Shown: piece after piece, positions 7,922 to 18,686 of the stretch
Layout: each line of letters begins with the position of its first letter
Numbering within the stretch: the stretch's first letter is position 1
From: Paracoccus thiocyanatus
GTDB taxonomy: Bacteria > Pseudomonadota > Alphaproteobacteria > Rhodobacterales > Rhodobacteraceae
Assembly (NCBI RefSeq): GCF_900156255.1
Contig: NZ_FTMK01000001.1
Coordinates: 238,047-302,046 of the forward strand
DNA length: 64,000 nucleotides
Direction of reading: 5' to 3'
Made by a program: the position numbers and the translations under genes
The notes under the pieces: model-generated
What the model saw: the letters and a program-made list of their open reading frames with translations, nothing else
Databases searched by the model: none
Told to the model about the DNA's origin: nothing

Positions 7922-8005
7922 CGGCGTCTTGCCGCAGCGCATGACACAAGGCTAGAACGGAACGATTCGCCGTCCGAACCCGATCGACAGCCCAAGGAGT
8001 TCCGC

Positions 8006-8434
8006 ATGGACCTGCGCCAACTGACCCCGGATATTGCCGTCGCCGGCCAGATCCGCCCCGAGGACTTGCCGGCCCTGGCACAGGCCGGCTTTCGCGTGCT
8101 GATCAACAACCGCCCCGATGACGAAACGGGTCCGGGCGAAGATCACGAGGCGATGCGCAGGGCGGCCGAGGCGGCGGGAATGCGGTATCACTTCAATCCC
8201 TTTACGCCGGGCCAGATCACGCCGCAGATGATCTCGGCCCAGGCCGAGGCGCTGGCCGATCCCGGCCCCAAGCTGGCCTATTGCCGGTCGGGAAACCGCT
8301 CGACCGTGCTTTGGGCCCTGGCGCGGGCGGGGCAAGAGCCGGTTTCGGACCTGATCCAGACGGCGGCGCGCGCCGGATACGACCTTTCCGGCGTCCGGCC
8401 GCTGATCGAATCGCTGGCGCGCCCAGAGGAGTGA
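8006..8434 (+). CDS. TIGR01244 family sulfurtransferase (DUF442, BLH-like)
   Basis: A 142-residue rhodanese/dual-specificity-phosphatase-like domain. The N terminus (LTPDIAVAGQIRPEDLPAL) and the FRVLINNRPDDE block are characteristic of TIGR01244. The nucleophile loop is YCRSGNRS, with the cysteine about three-quarters along the chain. In other bacteria the same domain is fused to a persulfide dioxygenase-like beta-lactamase fold (Blh), pointing to sulfide or persulfide handling. An AAGGAG site precedes the ATG. No companion sulfide genes are next to it here. Confidence 0.85.
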   Translation: MDLRQLTPDIAVAGQIRPEDLPALAQAGFRVLINNRPDDETGPGEDHEAMRRAAEAAGMRYHFNPFTPGQITPQMISAQAEALADPGPKLAYCRSGNRSTVLWALARAGQEPVSDLIQTAARAGYDLSGVRPLIESLARPEE

Positions 8435-8535
8435 GCGGTCCGGGCCTGGAACCCTGGGGGCTGCGGCGGGTTCTTCTGCGACAGCCTGCAACCGGACGGA
8501 TGCCCCGCCCGGCCAGCCCAAGGAAGGAAACTGGC

Positions 8536-8610
8536 ATGAATTCGATCATCTATCTCGTCGGCCTTGTCGTCGTGGTGCTGTTCATCCTGGGGATGCTGGG
8601 CCTGCGCTGA
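8536..8610 (+). CDS. 24-residue single-helix membrane microprotein
   Basis: A very short reading frame beginning MNSIIYLVGLVVVV and ending LGLR. It consists almost wholly of one transmembrane helix with a C-terminal arginine. An AGGAAGG sequence lies about 9 bases upstream of the ATG, better than expected by chance, and the codons follow host preference (CTG, GTC, ATC). I believe near-identical short proteins occur in related Rhodobacteraceae, but that is from memory. The role is unknown; such peptides often bind and tune larger membrane complexes. It lies between the sulfurtransferase gene and typA. Confidence 0.6.
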   Translation: MNSIIYLVGLVVVVLFILGMLGLR

Positions 8611-8632
8611 CGTCGATTGGTGCTGGCCTTTC

Positions 8633-8658
8633 GCGCCCCCGTGCGTTACCGGGGGCGC
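8633..8658 (+). terminator. Hairpin between microprotein and typA
   Basis: The arms GCGCCCCCG (8633-8641) and CGGGGGCGC (8650-8658) form a 9-bp stem with an 8-base loop. It ends 21 bases before the typA ATG and is followed by AAATTC rather than a T tract, so it may be a weak terminator or a structure in the typA leader. Confidence 0.35.
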
Positions 8659-8679
8659 AAATTCTGACAAAGGCCACCT

Positions 8680-10500
8680 ATGGACATCCGCAATATCGCG
8701 ATCATCGCCCATGTCGACCATGGCAAGACCACGCTGGTCGACCAGCTTCTAAGGCAATCGGGCAGTTTCCGCGAAAACCAGGCCGTGGCCGAGCGGGTGA
8801 TGGACAGCAACGACATCGAACGCGAACGCGGGATCACCATCCTGGCCAAGGCGACCTCGGTCGAATGGCAGGGCACGCGCATCAATATCGTGGACACGCC
8901 CGGCCACGCCGATTTCGGCGGCGAGGTCGAGCGCATTCTAAGCATGGTGGACGGGGTCTGCCTGCTGGTCGATGCCGCCGAAGGCCCGATGCCGCAGACC
9001 AAGTTCGTCACCTCCAAGGCGCTGGCGCTGGGGCTGCGGCCCATCGTGATCCTGAACAAGGTCGACAAGCCCGCAGCCGATCCCGACAAGGCGCTGGACG
9101 AGGTGTTCGACCTGTTCGCCAACTTGGGCGCCAGCGACGAACAGCTTGATTTCCCGCATCTTTACGCCTCGGGCATCGGCGGCTGGGCCGATGAGACGCT
9201 GGAGGGGCCGCGCAAGGGCATGTCGGCGCTGTTCGACCTGGTGCTGCGCCATGTCAATCCGCCCAAGCAAGTCGCCCGCCAGGACGAGCCGTTCCAGATG
9301 CTGGCGACCACGCTGGGCGCCGACCCCTTCATCGGCCGTGTGCTGACCGGCCGGGTCGAGGCCGGGCGCGCGAAAGCCGGCGATACCATCAAGGCGCTGT
9401 CGCGCGACGGCGCGCGCATCGAACAGTTCCGCATCTCCAAGGTGCTGGCATTCCGCGGCCTGAACCAGCAGCCCATCGACGAGGCGGTGGCGGGCGACAT
9501 CGTGACCATCGCCGGCATGACCAAGGCCACGGTGGCCGACACGCTTTGCGCGCCCGAAGTGGACAGCCCCCTGCCCGCCCAGCCGATTGATCCGCCGACG
9601 ATCAGCGTCACCTTTGGCATCAACGACAGCCCGCTGGCCGGGCGCGACGGCAACAAGGTCCAGTCGCGGGTGATCCGCGAGCGGCTGATGAAAGAGGCCG
9701 AATCGAACGTCGCCATCAAGGTCGAGGATACGGCCGGCGGCGACGCCTTTGTCGTCTCGGGCCGTGGCGAATTGCAGATGGGCGTGCTGATCGAGAACAT
9801 GCGCCGCGAAGGGTTCGAACTGTCGATCTCGCGCCCCCGCGTCATCTTCCGCGACGAGGACGGCCAGCGGCTGGAGCCGGTCGAGGAAGTCATCATCGAC
9901 GTGGATGACGACTATACCGGGGTGGTGATCGAAAAGCTGACCGGCGACCGCAAGGGCGAGATGGTGGACATGCGCCCGGCCGGGGTCGGCAAGACCCGGA
10001 TCGTCGCGCATGTGCCTTCGCGCGGGTTGATCGGCTATCACGGCGAATTCATGACCGATACCCGCGGCAACGGCGTGCTGAACCGCATCTTCCACGGCTG
10101 GACCCCCTATAAGGGCGCGATCCAGGGCCGCCGCCAGGGCGTGCTGATTTCCATGGAGGACGGGGTTTCGGTGGCCTATGCGCTGTGGAACCTGGAAGAG
10201 CGCGGCAAGATGTTCATCGGCGCCCAGGAACAGGTCTATCAGGGCATGGTCATCGGCGAGCATTCGCGCGACAACGACCTGGAAGTGAACCCGCTCAAGG
10301 GCAAGAAGCTGACCAACGTGCGCGCCTCGGGCACGGACGAAGCGGTGCGGCTGACGCCCCCGGTGCGCATGTCGCTGGAAGAGGCCATCGCCTATATCGA
10401 CGATGACGAGCTGGTCGAGGTCACGCCGAAAAGCATTCGCCTGCGCAAGCGCTACCTGGACCCGCATGAACGCAAGCGCCAGTCCCGCGCCGATGGGTAA
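8680..10500 (+). CDS. typA: Translational GTPase TypA/BipA
   Basis: A 606-residue ribosome-binding GTPase of the EF-G/LepA class that helps assembly of the large ribosomal subunit and stress adaptation. G1 is AHVDHGKTT at residues 10-18, G3 is DTPGHAD near residue 72, and G4 is NKVD near 126. Domain II, the EF-G III/V-like domains and the TypA-specific C-terminal domain ([19 protein letters not shown]) follow. Length is normal for the family (about 605). The ATG is preceded by a weak AAAGG site and the hairpin at 8633-8658. Confidence 0.96.
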   Translation: MDIRNIAIIAHVDHGKTTLVDQLLRQSGSFRENQAVAERVMDSNDIERERGITILAKATSVEWQGTRINIVDTPGHADFGGEVERILSMVDGVCLLVDAAEGPMPQTKFVTSKALALGLRPIVILNKVDKPAADPDKALDEVFDLFANLGASDEQLDFPHLYASGIGGWADETLEGPRKGMSALFDLVLRHVNPPKQVARQDEPFQMLATTLGADPFIGRVLTGRVEAGRAKAGDTIKALSRDGARIEQFRISKVLAFRGLNQQPIDEAVAGDIVTIAGMTKATVADTLCAPEVDSPLPAQPIDPPTISVTFGINDSPLAGRDGNKVQSRVIRERLMKEAESNVAIKVEDTAGGDAFVVSGRGELQMGVLIENMRREGFELSISRPRVIFRDEDGQRLEPVEEVIIDVDDDYTGVVIEKLTGDRKGEMVDMRPAGVGKTRIVAHVPSRGLIGYHGEFMTDTRGNGVLNRIFHGWTPYKGAIQGRRQGVLISMEDGVSVAYALWNLEERGKMFIGAQEQVYQGMVIGEHSRDNDLEVNPLKGKKLTNVRASGTDEAVRLTPPVRMSLEEAIAYIDDDELVEVTPKSIRLRKRYLDPHERKRQSRADG

Positions 10501-10582
10501 TCCGTCCGCATCGGGTGGATTACGGACTTTCGCATTGCCGAAACTCTGCTAGATTTGTGCCGAACGGTTTCGGGGGCGGCTG

Positions 10583-11568
<986 letters not shown>

Positions 11569-11661
11569 TCATGCCGCAGATAGGTCATCGCGCCGCCAGA
11601 GAAAAGCCCTGCCCGCGCGGCGGTTTTTCGCATCCGCCTGCCCTGCCCTGGGCCGGGCCGC

Positions 11662-13236
11662 CTAGAAAAGCGATTTCTGCCCCTTGGGCTCGCGCGGCTT
11701 GCGGGCGGGCTTGGCCGGGGATGCGTCGGGGGGCGCGTCGGGGCGCGCCGCCATGCGGCCGTCCAGGAACTCGATCTCGAAGCGCGGGGTCTGCGCCGCC
11801 TTGACCGCATCGGTCAGCAGGCCCGAGGGGCCACGGACGACGGCAAAGCCGCGGCGCAGCGTCTCGCGATAGCCCAGGGTCTGGCGCAGCCGGTCCAGCC
11901 GCTCCAGCGCCTCGCGCCGCGGCGGCAGCATGCGCGCGGCGGCGGCGGCAAGCCTTGCGGCCTGCCGGTCCAGCATGTCGCGGTCGCGCCGGGTCTGGCG
12001 CCCGGCATCGGCCAGCATCCGCGCGCGGGCGCGCTCCAGCCGGCTGCCCAGATCGGCCAGGCGCTCGGCCCGGCTGCGGCCCAGCCGGGCAAGGCAAAGC
12101 GGCAGCCGCTGGCCCTGCGCCTGCAACGCCTCGCGCCGGCTGCGCAGCATGGCGCGCAGCGCTGACAGCGACAGCGGCAGCGCATTCAGCCGGTCGCGGC
12201 GGGCGCGGACGAAACCGCGCAGCGCCGGCTCCAGCCGCTCGGCGAACAGGTCGAAGCGTTGCCGGGCCGGATCGGTCAGCGCCTGCGGCCGGCCAAGCGC
12301 CCGGCCCAGGTCGGCCAGCCGCTGGCGCCGGCGCTGGTTGCCCCCTTGGGCGGCGCGCATCGTCCGGGCCCGGATCTCGGCCAGGCGCGCGGCCAGGTCG
12401 GCGCGCACCGGCACCGCCATCTCGGCCGCGGCGGTGGGCGTCGGCGCCCGGCGGTCGGCGGCAAAGTCGATCAGCGTGGTGTCGGTTTCATGCCCCACCG
12501 CCGAGATCAGCGGGATCGCGCTTTCGGCGGCGGCGCGGACCACGGCTTCCTCGTTGAAGCCCCACAGGTCCTCCAGGCTGCCGCCGCCGCGGGCGACGAT
12601 GATCAGGTCGGGGCGCGGCGGGATCGCCCCGCCCTGGGGCAGCGCGTTGAAGCCCTGGATCGCGGCCGTGACCTGCGGCGCGCAGCCCTCGCCCTGCACC
12701 GCCACCGGCCAGATCAGCACCCGCGTCGGGAAACGGTCGCGCAGCCGATGCAGGATGTCGCGGATCACCGCGCCCGAGGGCGAGGTGACGACGCCGATCA
12801 CCCGCGGCAGATAGGGCAGCGGCCGCTTGCGCGCTTCGTCGAACAGCCCCTCGGCCGCCAGCGCCTTGCGGCGCTTTTCCAGCATCATCATCAGCGCGCC
12901 GGCGCCCGCGGGCTCGATCTCGTCGACGATGAGCTGGTATTTCGACTGGCCGGGAAAGGTGGTCAGCCGGCCGGTGGCGATGACCTCGATGCCCTCTTCG
13001 GGGCGGGTGGACAGCCGCGCGGCCTGCCCCTTCCAGGTGACGGCGGCGATGCAGGCGCGCTCGTCCTTGAGGTCGAAATAAAGATGGCCCGAGGAGGGGC
13101 GCGAAACCCGGCCGATCTCGCCGCGCACGCGGACGCGGCCGAACTCGCCCTCGATCACCCGCTTCACCGCGCCCGAGATTTCGGAAACGGTGAATTCATG
13201 GGCGTTGCTGGCGGGCGTGTCTTCGAAAAGCTCCAT
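11662..13236 (-). CDS. xseA: Exodeoxyribonuclease VII large subunit
   Basis: A 524-residue XseA. The N-terminal OB-fold (FTVSEISGAVKRVIEGEFG, SGHLYFDLKDE) is followed by the catalytic domain (GVVTSPSGAVIRDI, ARGGGSLEDLWGFNEE, SAVGHETD), a long arginine-rich coiled-coil and a C-terminal segment. With XseB it degrades single-stranded DNA to oligonucleotides. The open frame runs far upstream through antisense of purD; the real start is MELFEDTPASN at 13236, where homology begins. The C-terminal 35 residues are basic and proline-rich. It is divergent from purD. Confidence 0.95.
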   Translation of the reverse strand: MELFEDTPASNAHEFTVSEISGAVKRVIEGEFGRVRVRGEIGRVSRPSSGHLYFDLKDERACIAAVTWKGQAARLSTRPEEGIEVIATGRLTTFPGQSKYQLIVDEIEPAGAGALMMMLEKRRKALAAEGLFDEARKRPLPYLPRVIGVVTSPSGAVIRDILHRLRDRFPTRVLIWPVAVQGEGCAPQVTAAIQGFNALPQGGAIPPRPDLIIVARGGGSLEDLWGFNEEAVVRAAAESAIPLISAVGHETDTTLIDFAADRRAPTPTAAAEMAVPVRADLAARLAEIRARTMRAAQGGNQRRRQRLADLGRALGRPQALTDPARQRFDLFAERLEPALRGFVRARRDRLNALPLSLSALRAMLRSRREALQAQGQRLPLCLARLGRSRAERLADLGSRLERARARMLADAGRQTRRDRDMLDRQAARLAAAAARMLPPRREALERLDRLRQTLGYRETLRRGFAVVRGPSGLLTDAVKAAQTPRFEIEFLDGRMAARPDAPPDASPAKPARKPREPKGQKSLF

Positions 13237-13264
13237 GGACCGGTTGTGGCGCGGGGCGCGCGCG

Positions 13265-13291
13265 GGATCAAGGGGCTTGGGGGATTGATCC
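13265..13291. promoter_or_regulatory. Inverted repeat in the xseA/purD divergent region
   Basis: The arms GGATCAA (13265-13271) and TTGATCC (13285-13291) are perfectly complementary with a 13-base G-rich spacer. It lies midway between the divergent starts of xseA and purD and could be an operator or a leader hairpin. There is no other support. Confidence 0.25.
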
Positions 13292-13344
13292 GGGCCGGGC
13301 CAGTTCCTAGAAGGCGCAAGACATTCGCAAGGGGGCCTTTTCGC

Positions 13345-14607
13345 ATGAACATCCTGATCCTCGGCAGCGGCGGGCGCGAACATGCGCTGGCCTGGGCGAT
13401 CCGGCAGAACCCGAAATGCGACCGGCTGTTCGTCGCGCCCGGCAATGCCGGGATGGAGCCGCTGGCGCGGCTGGCGGATCTGGACATCCTGTGCGGCCCG
13501 GACGTGATCGGCTTTTGCGAAGAAAACGCCATCGACCTGGTGGTGATCGGCCCCGAGGCGCCGCTGGCCGCCGGCGTCGCCGACGCATTGCGCGCCGCCG
13601 GCCTTCTGGTCTTTGGCCCATCCCGCGCGGCGGCGATGCTGGAGGCGTCGAAAGCCTTTACCAAGGAGGTCTGCGACGCCTGCGGCGCGCCCACCGCCGC
13701 CTGGGCGCGCTTTGACGCGGCCGAGCCGGCGCGGGCCTATATCCGCGAGAAGGGCGCGCCCATCGTCGTCAAGGCCGACGGGCTGGCCGCCGGCAAGGGC
13801 GTGACCGTCGCCATGACCGAGGCCGAGGCCATCGCCGCCATCGACGACGCCTTTGCCGGCGCCTTTGGCGCGGCCGGGGCCGAGGTGGTGATCGAGGAAT
13901 TCATGGAGGGCGAGGAAGCCAGCTTCTTCGTCCTGTGCGACGGGGTGGATTGCCTGCCCATCGGCACCGCCCAGGACCACAAGCGCGTGGGCGACGGCGA
14001 TACCGGGCCGAATACCGGCGGCATGGGCGCCTATTCCCCCGCCCCGGTGCTGACGCAAGCGATCCAGGACCAGGTCATGGCCCAGATCGTTCGCCCCACC
14101 GTGGCCGAGATGGCGCGGCGCGGCACGCCGTTCCAGGGCGTGCTTTATGCCGGGCTGATGATCCGGGACGGCCGGGCGCGGCTGGTGGAATACAATGTCC
14201 GTTTCGGCGACCCGGAATGCCAGGTGCTGATGATGCGGCTGGGTGCGCAGGCGCTGGACCTGATCCTGGCCTGCGCCCAGGGCCGGCTGGGGACCATGGC
14301 GGTCCGCTGGGCCGACGACCATGCGCTGACCGTGGTCCTGGCCGCCAAGGGCTATCCCGGCAGCTATGCGAAGGGCAGCGCGATCGGCGGGCTGGACGCC
14401 CTGCCCGAGGACAGTTTCCGCATGGTCTTTCACGCCGGGACGGCGCGGCAGGACGGCCGGATCGTCGCCGCCGGCGGCCGGGTGCTGGCCGCGACCGGGC
14501 GCGGCGCGACCCTGGCCGAGGCGCATGCCCGCGCCTATGCGCTGGTCGACGGCATCGACTGGCCCGAGGGTTTCTGCCGCCGCGACATCGGCTGGCGCGC
14601 GCTTTGA
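13345..14607 (+). CDS. purD: Phosphoribosylamine-glycine ligase (GARS)
   Basis: A 420-residue ATP-grasp enzyme of purine synthesis that joins glycine to 5-phosphoribosylamine. The start MNILILGSGGREHALAW is the family N terminus. The ATP-grasp core includes PIVVKADGLAAGKGV, VVIEEFMEGEEASFF, HKRVGDGDTGPNTGGMGAYSP and EYNVRFGDPECQV. Length is normal. The frame extends upstream through the xseA region, but that extension is a shadow. It is followed by a copy of the GAGTATTTG repeat and then the leuA leader. Confidence 0.96.
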   Translation: MNILILGSGGREHALAWAIRQNPKCDRLFVAPGNAGMEPLARLADLDILCGPDVIGFCEENAIDLVVIGPEAPLAAGVADALRAAGLLVFGPSRAAAMLEASKAFTKEVCDACGAPTAAWARFDAAEPARAYIREKGAPIVVKADGLAAGKGVTVAMTEAEAIAAIDDAFAGAFGAAGAEVVIEEFMEGEEASFFVLCDGVDCLPIGTAQDHKRVGDGDTGPNTGGMGAYSPAPVLTQAIQDQVMAQIVRPTVAEMARRGTPFQGVLYAGLMIRDGRARLVEYNVRFGDPECQVLMMRLGAQALDLILACAQGRLGTMAVRWADDHALTVVLAAKGYPGSYAKGSAIGGLDALPEDSFRMVFHAGTARQDGRIVAAGGRVLAATGRGATLAEAHARAYALVDGIDWPEGFCRRDIGWRAL

Positions 14608-14634
14608 ACTGCCGGGCCGGCGGCACGGGTGCAG

Positions 14635-14656
14635 GAGTATTTGGAAAACGGTGAAA
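14635..14656 (+). repeat. Dispersed GAGTATTTG repeat, copy 1
   Basis: A 22-base unit (GAGTATTTGGAAAACGGTGAAA) just downstream of purD. The same 22 bases occur exactly at 40571-40592, near-identically and inverted at 40614-40635, and as a looser copy on the minus strand at 55370-55391. Confidence 0.75.
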
Positions 14657-14753
14657 GCAGGCGGCGGCGCGGGGCGGCATCGCCCCCGCAGGCGGCAGGG
14701 CGGGAAAATGCCGCGGGGCGTTTTTTGCCTTTTCAATCAGGTGGCGCGGGTCT

Positions 14754-14759
14754 TATAGT
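14754..14759 (+). promoter_or_regulatory. Candidate -10 box for the leuA leader transcript
   Basis: TATAGT matches a -10 box and lies only 6 bases before the leader-peptide ATG at 14766. Transcription would then start at or next to the A of the ATG. The -35 region (TTTCAA at 14731-14736, 17-base spacer) is weak. No Shine-Dalgarno sequence precedes the ATG, consistent with a leaderless start. Confidence 0.45.
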
Positions 14760-14765
14760 CTGGGC

Positions 14766-14867
14766 ATGACTCGGATGCAGCAGATCATTGCCACGGCCCC
14801 CCACGCGCAAGACAGCGCGCCATCGGCCGTGCATCCCCGCGGTCTTATTCTTCTTACGCTGCGCTGA
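14766..14867 (+). CDS. Leucine-rich leader peptide of leuA (attenuation)
   Basis: A 33-codon frame starting MTRMQQIIATAPH and ending RGLILLTLR, so four of the last seven codons are leucine (CTT, CTT, CTT, CTG), along with an isoleucine. The stop codon lies inside the stem of a hairpin, and leuA begins 73 bases further on. This is the classical layout of leucine attenuation: when charged tRNA-Leu is scarce, the ribosome stalls on the Leu codons and changes folding of the RNA downstream. Alphaproteobacterial trp leader peptides are known to be translated from leaderless messages, and the -10 box position suggests the same here. Confidence 0.8.
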   Translation: MTRMQQIIATAPHAQDSAPSAVHPRGLILLTLR

Positions 14868-14908
14868 GCGGGTCTTCCGGGCCGCCGCTCAGTCAGGTTC
14901 GTGCCCGG
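14864..14908 (+). promoter_or_regulatory. leuA attenuator: two mutually exclusive hairpins
   Basis: Hairpin A pairs CTGAGCGG (14864-14871) with CCGCTCAG (14885-14892) and covers the leader stop codon. Hairpin B pairs CCGGGC (14877-14882) with GCCCGG (14903-14908). B's left arm lies in A's loop and B's loop contains A's right arm, so both cannot form together. Hairpin B is followed by a C run, not a U run, so termination may be unconventional or Rho-dependent. Confidence 0.6.
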
Positions 14909-14940
14909 TCCCCCCGTGAGCATGAAGAAGGATTCCCGAC

Positions 14941-16503
14941 ATGACCGATCCGAACCGCGTATTGATCTTTGACACCACCCTGCGCGACGGCGAGCAATCG
15001 CCCGGCGCCACCATGAGCCACAGCGAAAAGCTGGATATCGCCGAGATGCTGGACGAGATGGGCGTCGATGTCATCGAGGCCGGCTTTCCCATCGCCTCGG
15101 AAGGCGATTTCGCCGCCGTCTCGGAGATCGCCACGCGCGCGAAGAACTCGGTGATCTGCGGCCTGGCGCGGGCGCAGATCCCCGATATCGACCGCTGCTG
15201 GGAGGCGGTGAAGCATGCGCAAAAGCCGCGCATCCACACATTCATCGGCACATCGCCCCTGCACCGCGCCATCCCCAACCTGGACATGGACCAGATGGCC
15301 GAGCGCATCCACCAGACCGTGACCCATGCCCGCAACCTGTGCGACGACGTGCAATGGTCGGCCATGGACGCCACAAGGACCGAGCATGATTACCTGTGCC
15401 GGGTGGTCGAGATCGCGATCAAGGCCGGGGCAACCACCATCAACATCCCCGATACCGTCGGCTATACCGCGCCGCGCGAATCCGCCGCGCTGATCCGCAT
15501 GCTGCTGGAGCGGGTGCCGGGGGCCGATACGGTGGTCTTCGCCACGCATTGCCACAACGACCTGGGCATGGCGACCGCAAACAGCCTGGCCGCGGTCGAG
15601 GCGGGCGCGCGCCAGGTCGAATGCACCATAAACGGCCTGGGCGAACGCGCCGGCAATACCGCGCTGGAAGAGGTGGTCATGGCCTTGAAGGTGCGCCACG
15701 ACATCATGCCCTATACGACCGGCATCGACACCACCAGGATCATGGCGCTGTCGCGGCGGGTGTCGCAGGCTTCCGGCTTTCTGGTGCAGCCCAACAAGGC
15801 GGTGGTGGGCAAGAACGCCTTCCTGCACGAATCCGGCATCCACCAGGACGGGGTGCTGAAGAATGTCGAGACCTTCGAGATCATGCGGCCCGCAGATATC
15901 GGCCTGAACGAGGCCAATATCGCCATGGGCAAGCATTCCGGCCGCGCCGCGCTGCGCGCCAAGCTGAAGGACCTGGGCTATGAGCTGGGCGACAACCAGT
16001 TGAAGGATGTCTTCATCCGTTTCAAGGCGCTGGCCGACCGCAAGAAAGAGGTCTATGACGACGACCTGGTCGCGCTGGTCCAGGATGCGGCGACGAATAC
16101 CGAAGACGATTACCTGCAAGTCAAGCATCTGCGCGTGGTCTGCGGCAGCGACGGGCAATCCGCCGATCTGACCCTGCTGGTCGGCGGCGAGGAAAAGGCG
16201 GTTCACGCGACGGGCGACGGCCCGGTCGACGCCTGTTTCAACGCGGTCAAGACCATCTGGCCGCATCGGGCGCGGCTGCAACTGTATCAGGTCCATGCCG
16301 TGACCGAGGGCACCGATGCCCAGGCTACCGTCAGCGTCCGCATGGAGGAGGAAGGCCGCATCGCCACCGGCCAGGCCTCGGATACCGACACGATCCTGGC
16401 CAGCGTGAAAGCCTATGTCGGGGCGCTGAACCGGCTGAAGGTGCGCCGCGACATGGTCGGCGAAGGCGCCGATGCCAAGCAGGTCAGCATGTATTCGCAT
16501 TGA
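14941..16503 (+). CDS. leuA: 2-isopropylmalate synthase
   Basis: A 520-residue LeuA, the first committed enzyme of leucine synthesis (acetyl-CoA plus 2-oxoisovalerate). The DRE-TIM barrel begins with DTTLRDGEQSPG at residues 11-22 and includes the metal-binding THCHNDLG motif and the GLGERAGNTALEEVVMAL block; HESGIHQDG is the linker motif. The C-terminal LeuA regulatory domain, the site of leucine feedback inhibition, is present. An AAGAAGGA site lies 7-9 bases upstream. Expression is probably controlled by the leader peptide and hairpins at 14766-14908. The leucine codons in that leader favour LeuA over the related CimA function. Confidence 0.96.
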   Translation: MTDPNRVLIFDTTLRDGEQSPGATMSHSEKLDIAEMLDEMGVDVIEAGFPIASEGDFAAVSEIATRAKNSVICGLARAQIPDIDRCWEAVKHAQKPRIHTFIGTSPLHRAIPNLDMDQMAERIHQTVTHARNLCDDVQWSAMDATRTEHDYLCRVVEIAIKAGATTINIPDTVGYTAPRESAALIRMLLERVPGADTVVFATHCHNDLGMATANSLAAVEAGARQVECTINGLGERAGNTALEEVVMALKVRHDIMPYTTGIDTTRIMALSRRVSQASGFLVQPNKAVVGKNAFLHESGIHQDGVLKNVETFEIMRPADIGLNEANIAMGKHSGRAALRAKLKDLGYELGDNQLKDVFIRFKALADRKKEVYDDDLVALVQDAATNTEDDYLQVKHLRVVCGSDGQSADLTLLVGGEEKAVHATGDGPVDACFNAVKTIWPHRARLQLYQVHAVTEGTDAQATVSVRMEEEGRIATGQASDTDTILASVKAYVGALNRLKVRRDMVGEGADAKQVSMYSH

Positions 16504-16525
16504 CCCGTTGCGGGACGACAAGGAC

Positions 16526-16549
16526 AGGGGCGGCTCAGGCCGCCCCTTT
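16526..16549 (+). terminator. leuA terminator
   Basis: AGGGGCGGC pairs with GCCGCCCCT around a TCAG tetraloop and is followed by TTG, 23 bases after the leuA stop. The right arm overlaps the last codons of the convergent rhamnosyltransferase-like gene, so the stem is also coding sequence on the other strand. Confidence 0.75.
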
Positions 16550-17374
16550 GCGTTCCACGAATCCCAGGTCGATGCCTTGCAGGAAGGGAAAATCCTCGGC
16601 CAGTTCGCGCTGGAACTCGGCCGGGGCAAGCTGCTCGAACCATTTGGGGAAGCGGGCGACGATGGTGGCGACGGAATCGCCTTCGTCCCAGCGGGTCTGC
16701 ACATAGCCCAGGCCGTCCACATCGGTGAAGGCGGGGAAATGCTTGGGAAGCTGGAAGTGGTTATAGGCATAGATGCAGCGCCCAGGCCCGCGCATGCGCA
16801 CCGCCGCCCCGGCGCCCAGGAAGGGCTGGTGGGCGCGCCAATAGCTGACCGGCTCGCCCTGGTAGCTGCCCATGACCAGACCTTGCGGATAGCTGATGGC
16901 GAATGCCGGCAGGTCGGCAAAGCGCTTTGCATGGCGGCGGATGCGGGCGACATGGTGGCGGCTGAAGGCGTCGTCGTCATCGACGCGGAACTGGATGACC
17001 GGGCGGCCCGCCGCCTCGGCCGCTTCGCGCAGCGGCTCGCGCAGGGCGTTCACCGTCTCGCGCCTGTCCGAAAGGATCAGCCGGACCTGCGGCAGATCGG
17101 CGCAAAGATCGCGCAGCCGATCCAGCCAGGGCTGCGGCAGTTCGGGCGATGTCAGCAGCCAGAAGCGGAAATCCGCATCGGTCTGCGCCTTGATGGAGGG
17201 CAGGCAAAGCGTCTCGAAGGCGGTGAAGCGGCGCTCCAGCCGTTCGGGCGCGTAAAGCATGGCGCGGCGGCGGGCCAGAAGATCGGGCCCGGCCTCGCCC
17301 TGCCCGGCCATGCCGGCCCAGTCGCAGCGGCCCAGAAAGGAAAACCGGCAGATGCCAACGATATCGTCCCGCAA
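16535..17374 (-). CDS. Putative rhamnosyltransferase (glycosyltransferase-like)
   Basis: A 279-residue protein of the putative rhamnosyltransferase family found in Rhodobacteraceae. It starts with IVGICRFSFLG, has a conserved FETLCLPSIKAQTDADF segment and a DDDDAFS motif in place of a GT-A DxD, then PQGLVMG and a C-terminal WFEQLAPAEF block. It probably transfers a sugar for surface polysaccharide, but the acceptor is unknown. There is no good ATG start. TTG codons at 17374 and 17410 are possible, and I prefer 17374 because the conserved region begins at once. The 3' end overlaps the leuA terminator. Confidence 0.7.
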   Translation of the reverse strand: MRDDIVGICRFSFLGRCDWAGMAGQGEAGPDLLARRRAMLYAPERLERRFTAFETLCLPSIKAQTDADFRFWLLTSPELPQPWLDRLRDLCADLPQVRLILSDRRETVNALREPLREAAEAAGRPVIQFRVDDDDAFSRHHVARIRRHAKRFADLPAFAISYPQGLVMGSYQGEPVSYWRAHQPFLGAGAAVRMRGPGRCIYAYNHFQLPKHFPAFTDVDGLGYVQTRWDEGDSVATIVARFPKWFEQLAPAEFQRELAEDFPFLQGIDLGFVERKGAA

Positions 17375-17437
17375 GATCCGCCCCCGCTTATTCGGACCCC
17401 TGTGGGCCAACCGGCGAAAAACCCTAGCAGGCCCTGA

Positions 17438-18673
<1,236 letters not shown>

Positions 18674-18686
18674 GCGGATTAGGCCC

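Noticed and set aside
12259..13344. 5' extension of purD through xseA
   Set aside because: The extended part is a shadow of xseA; PurD homology starts at MNILILGSGG at 13345.
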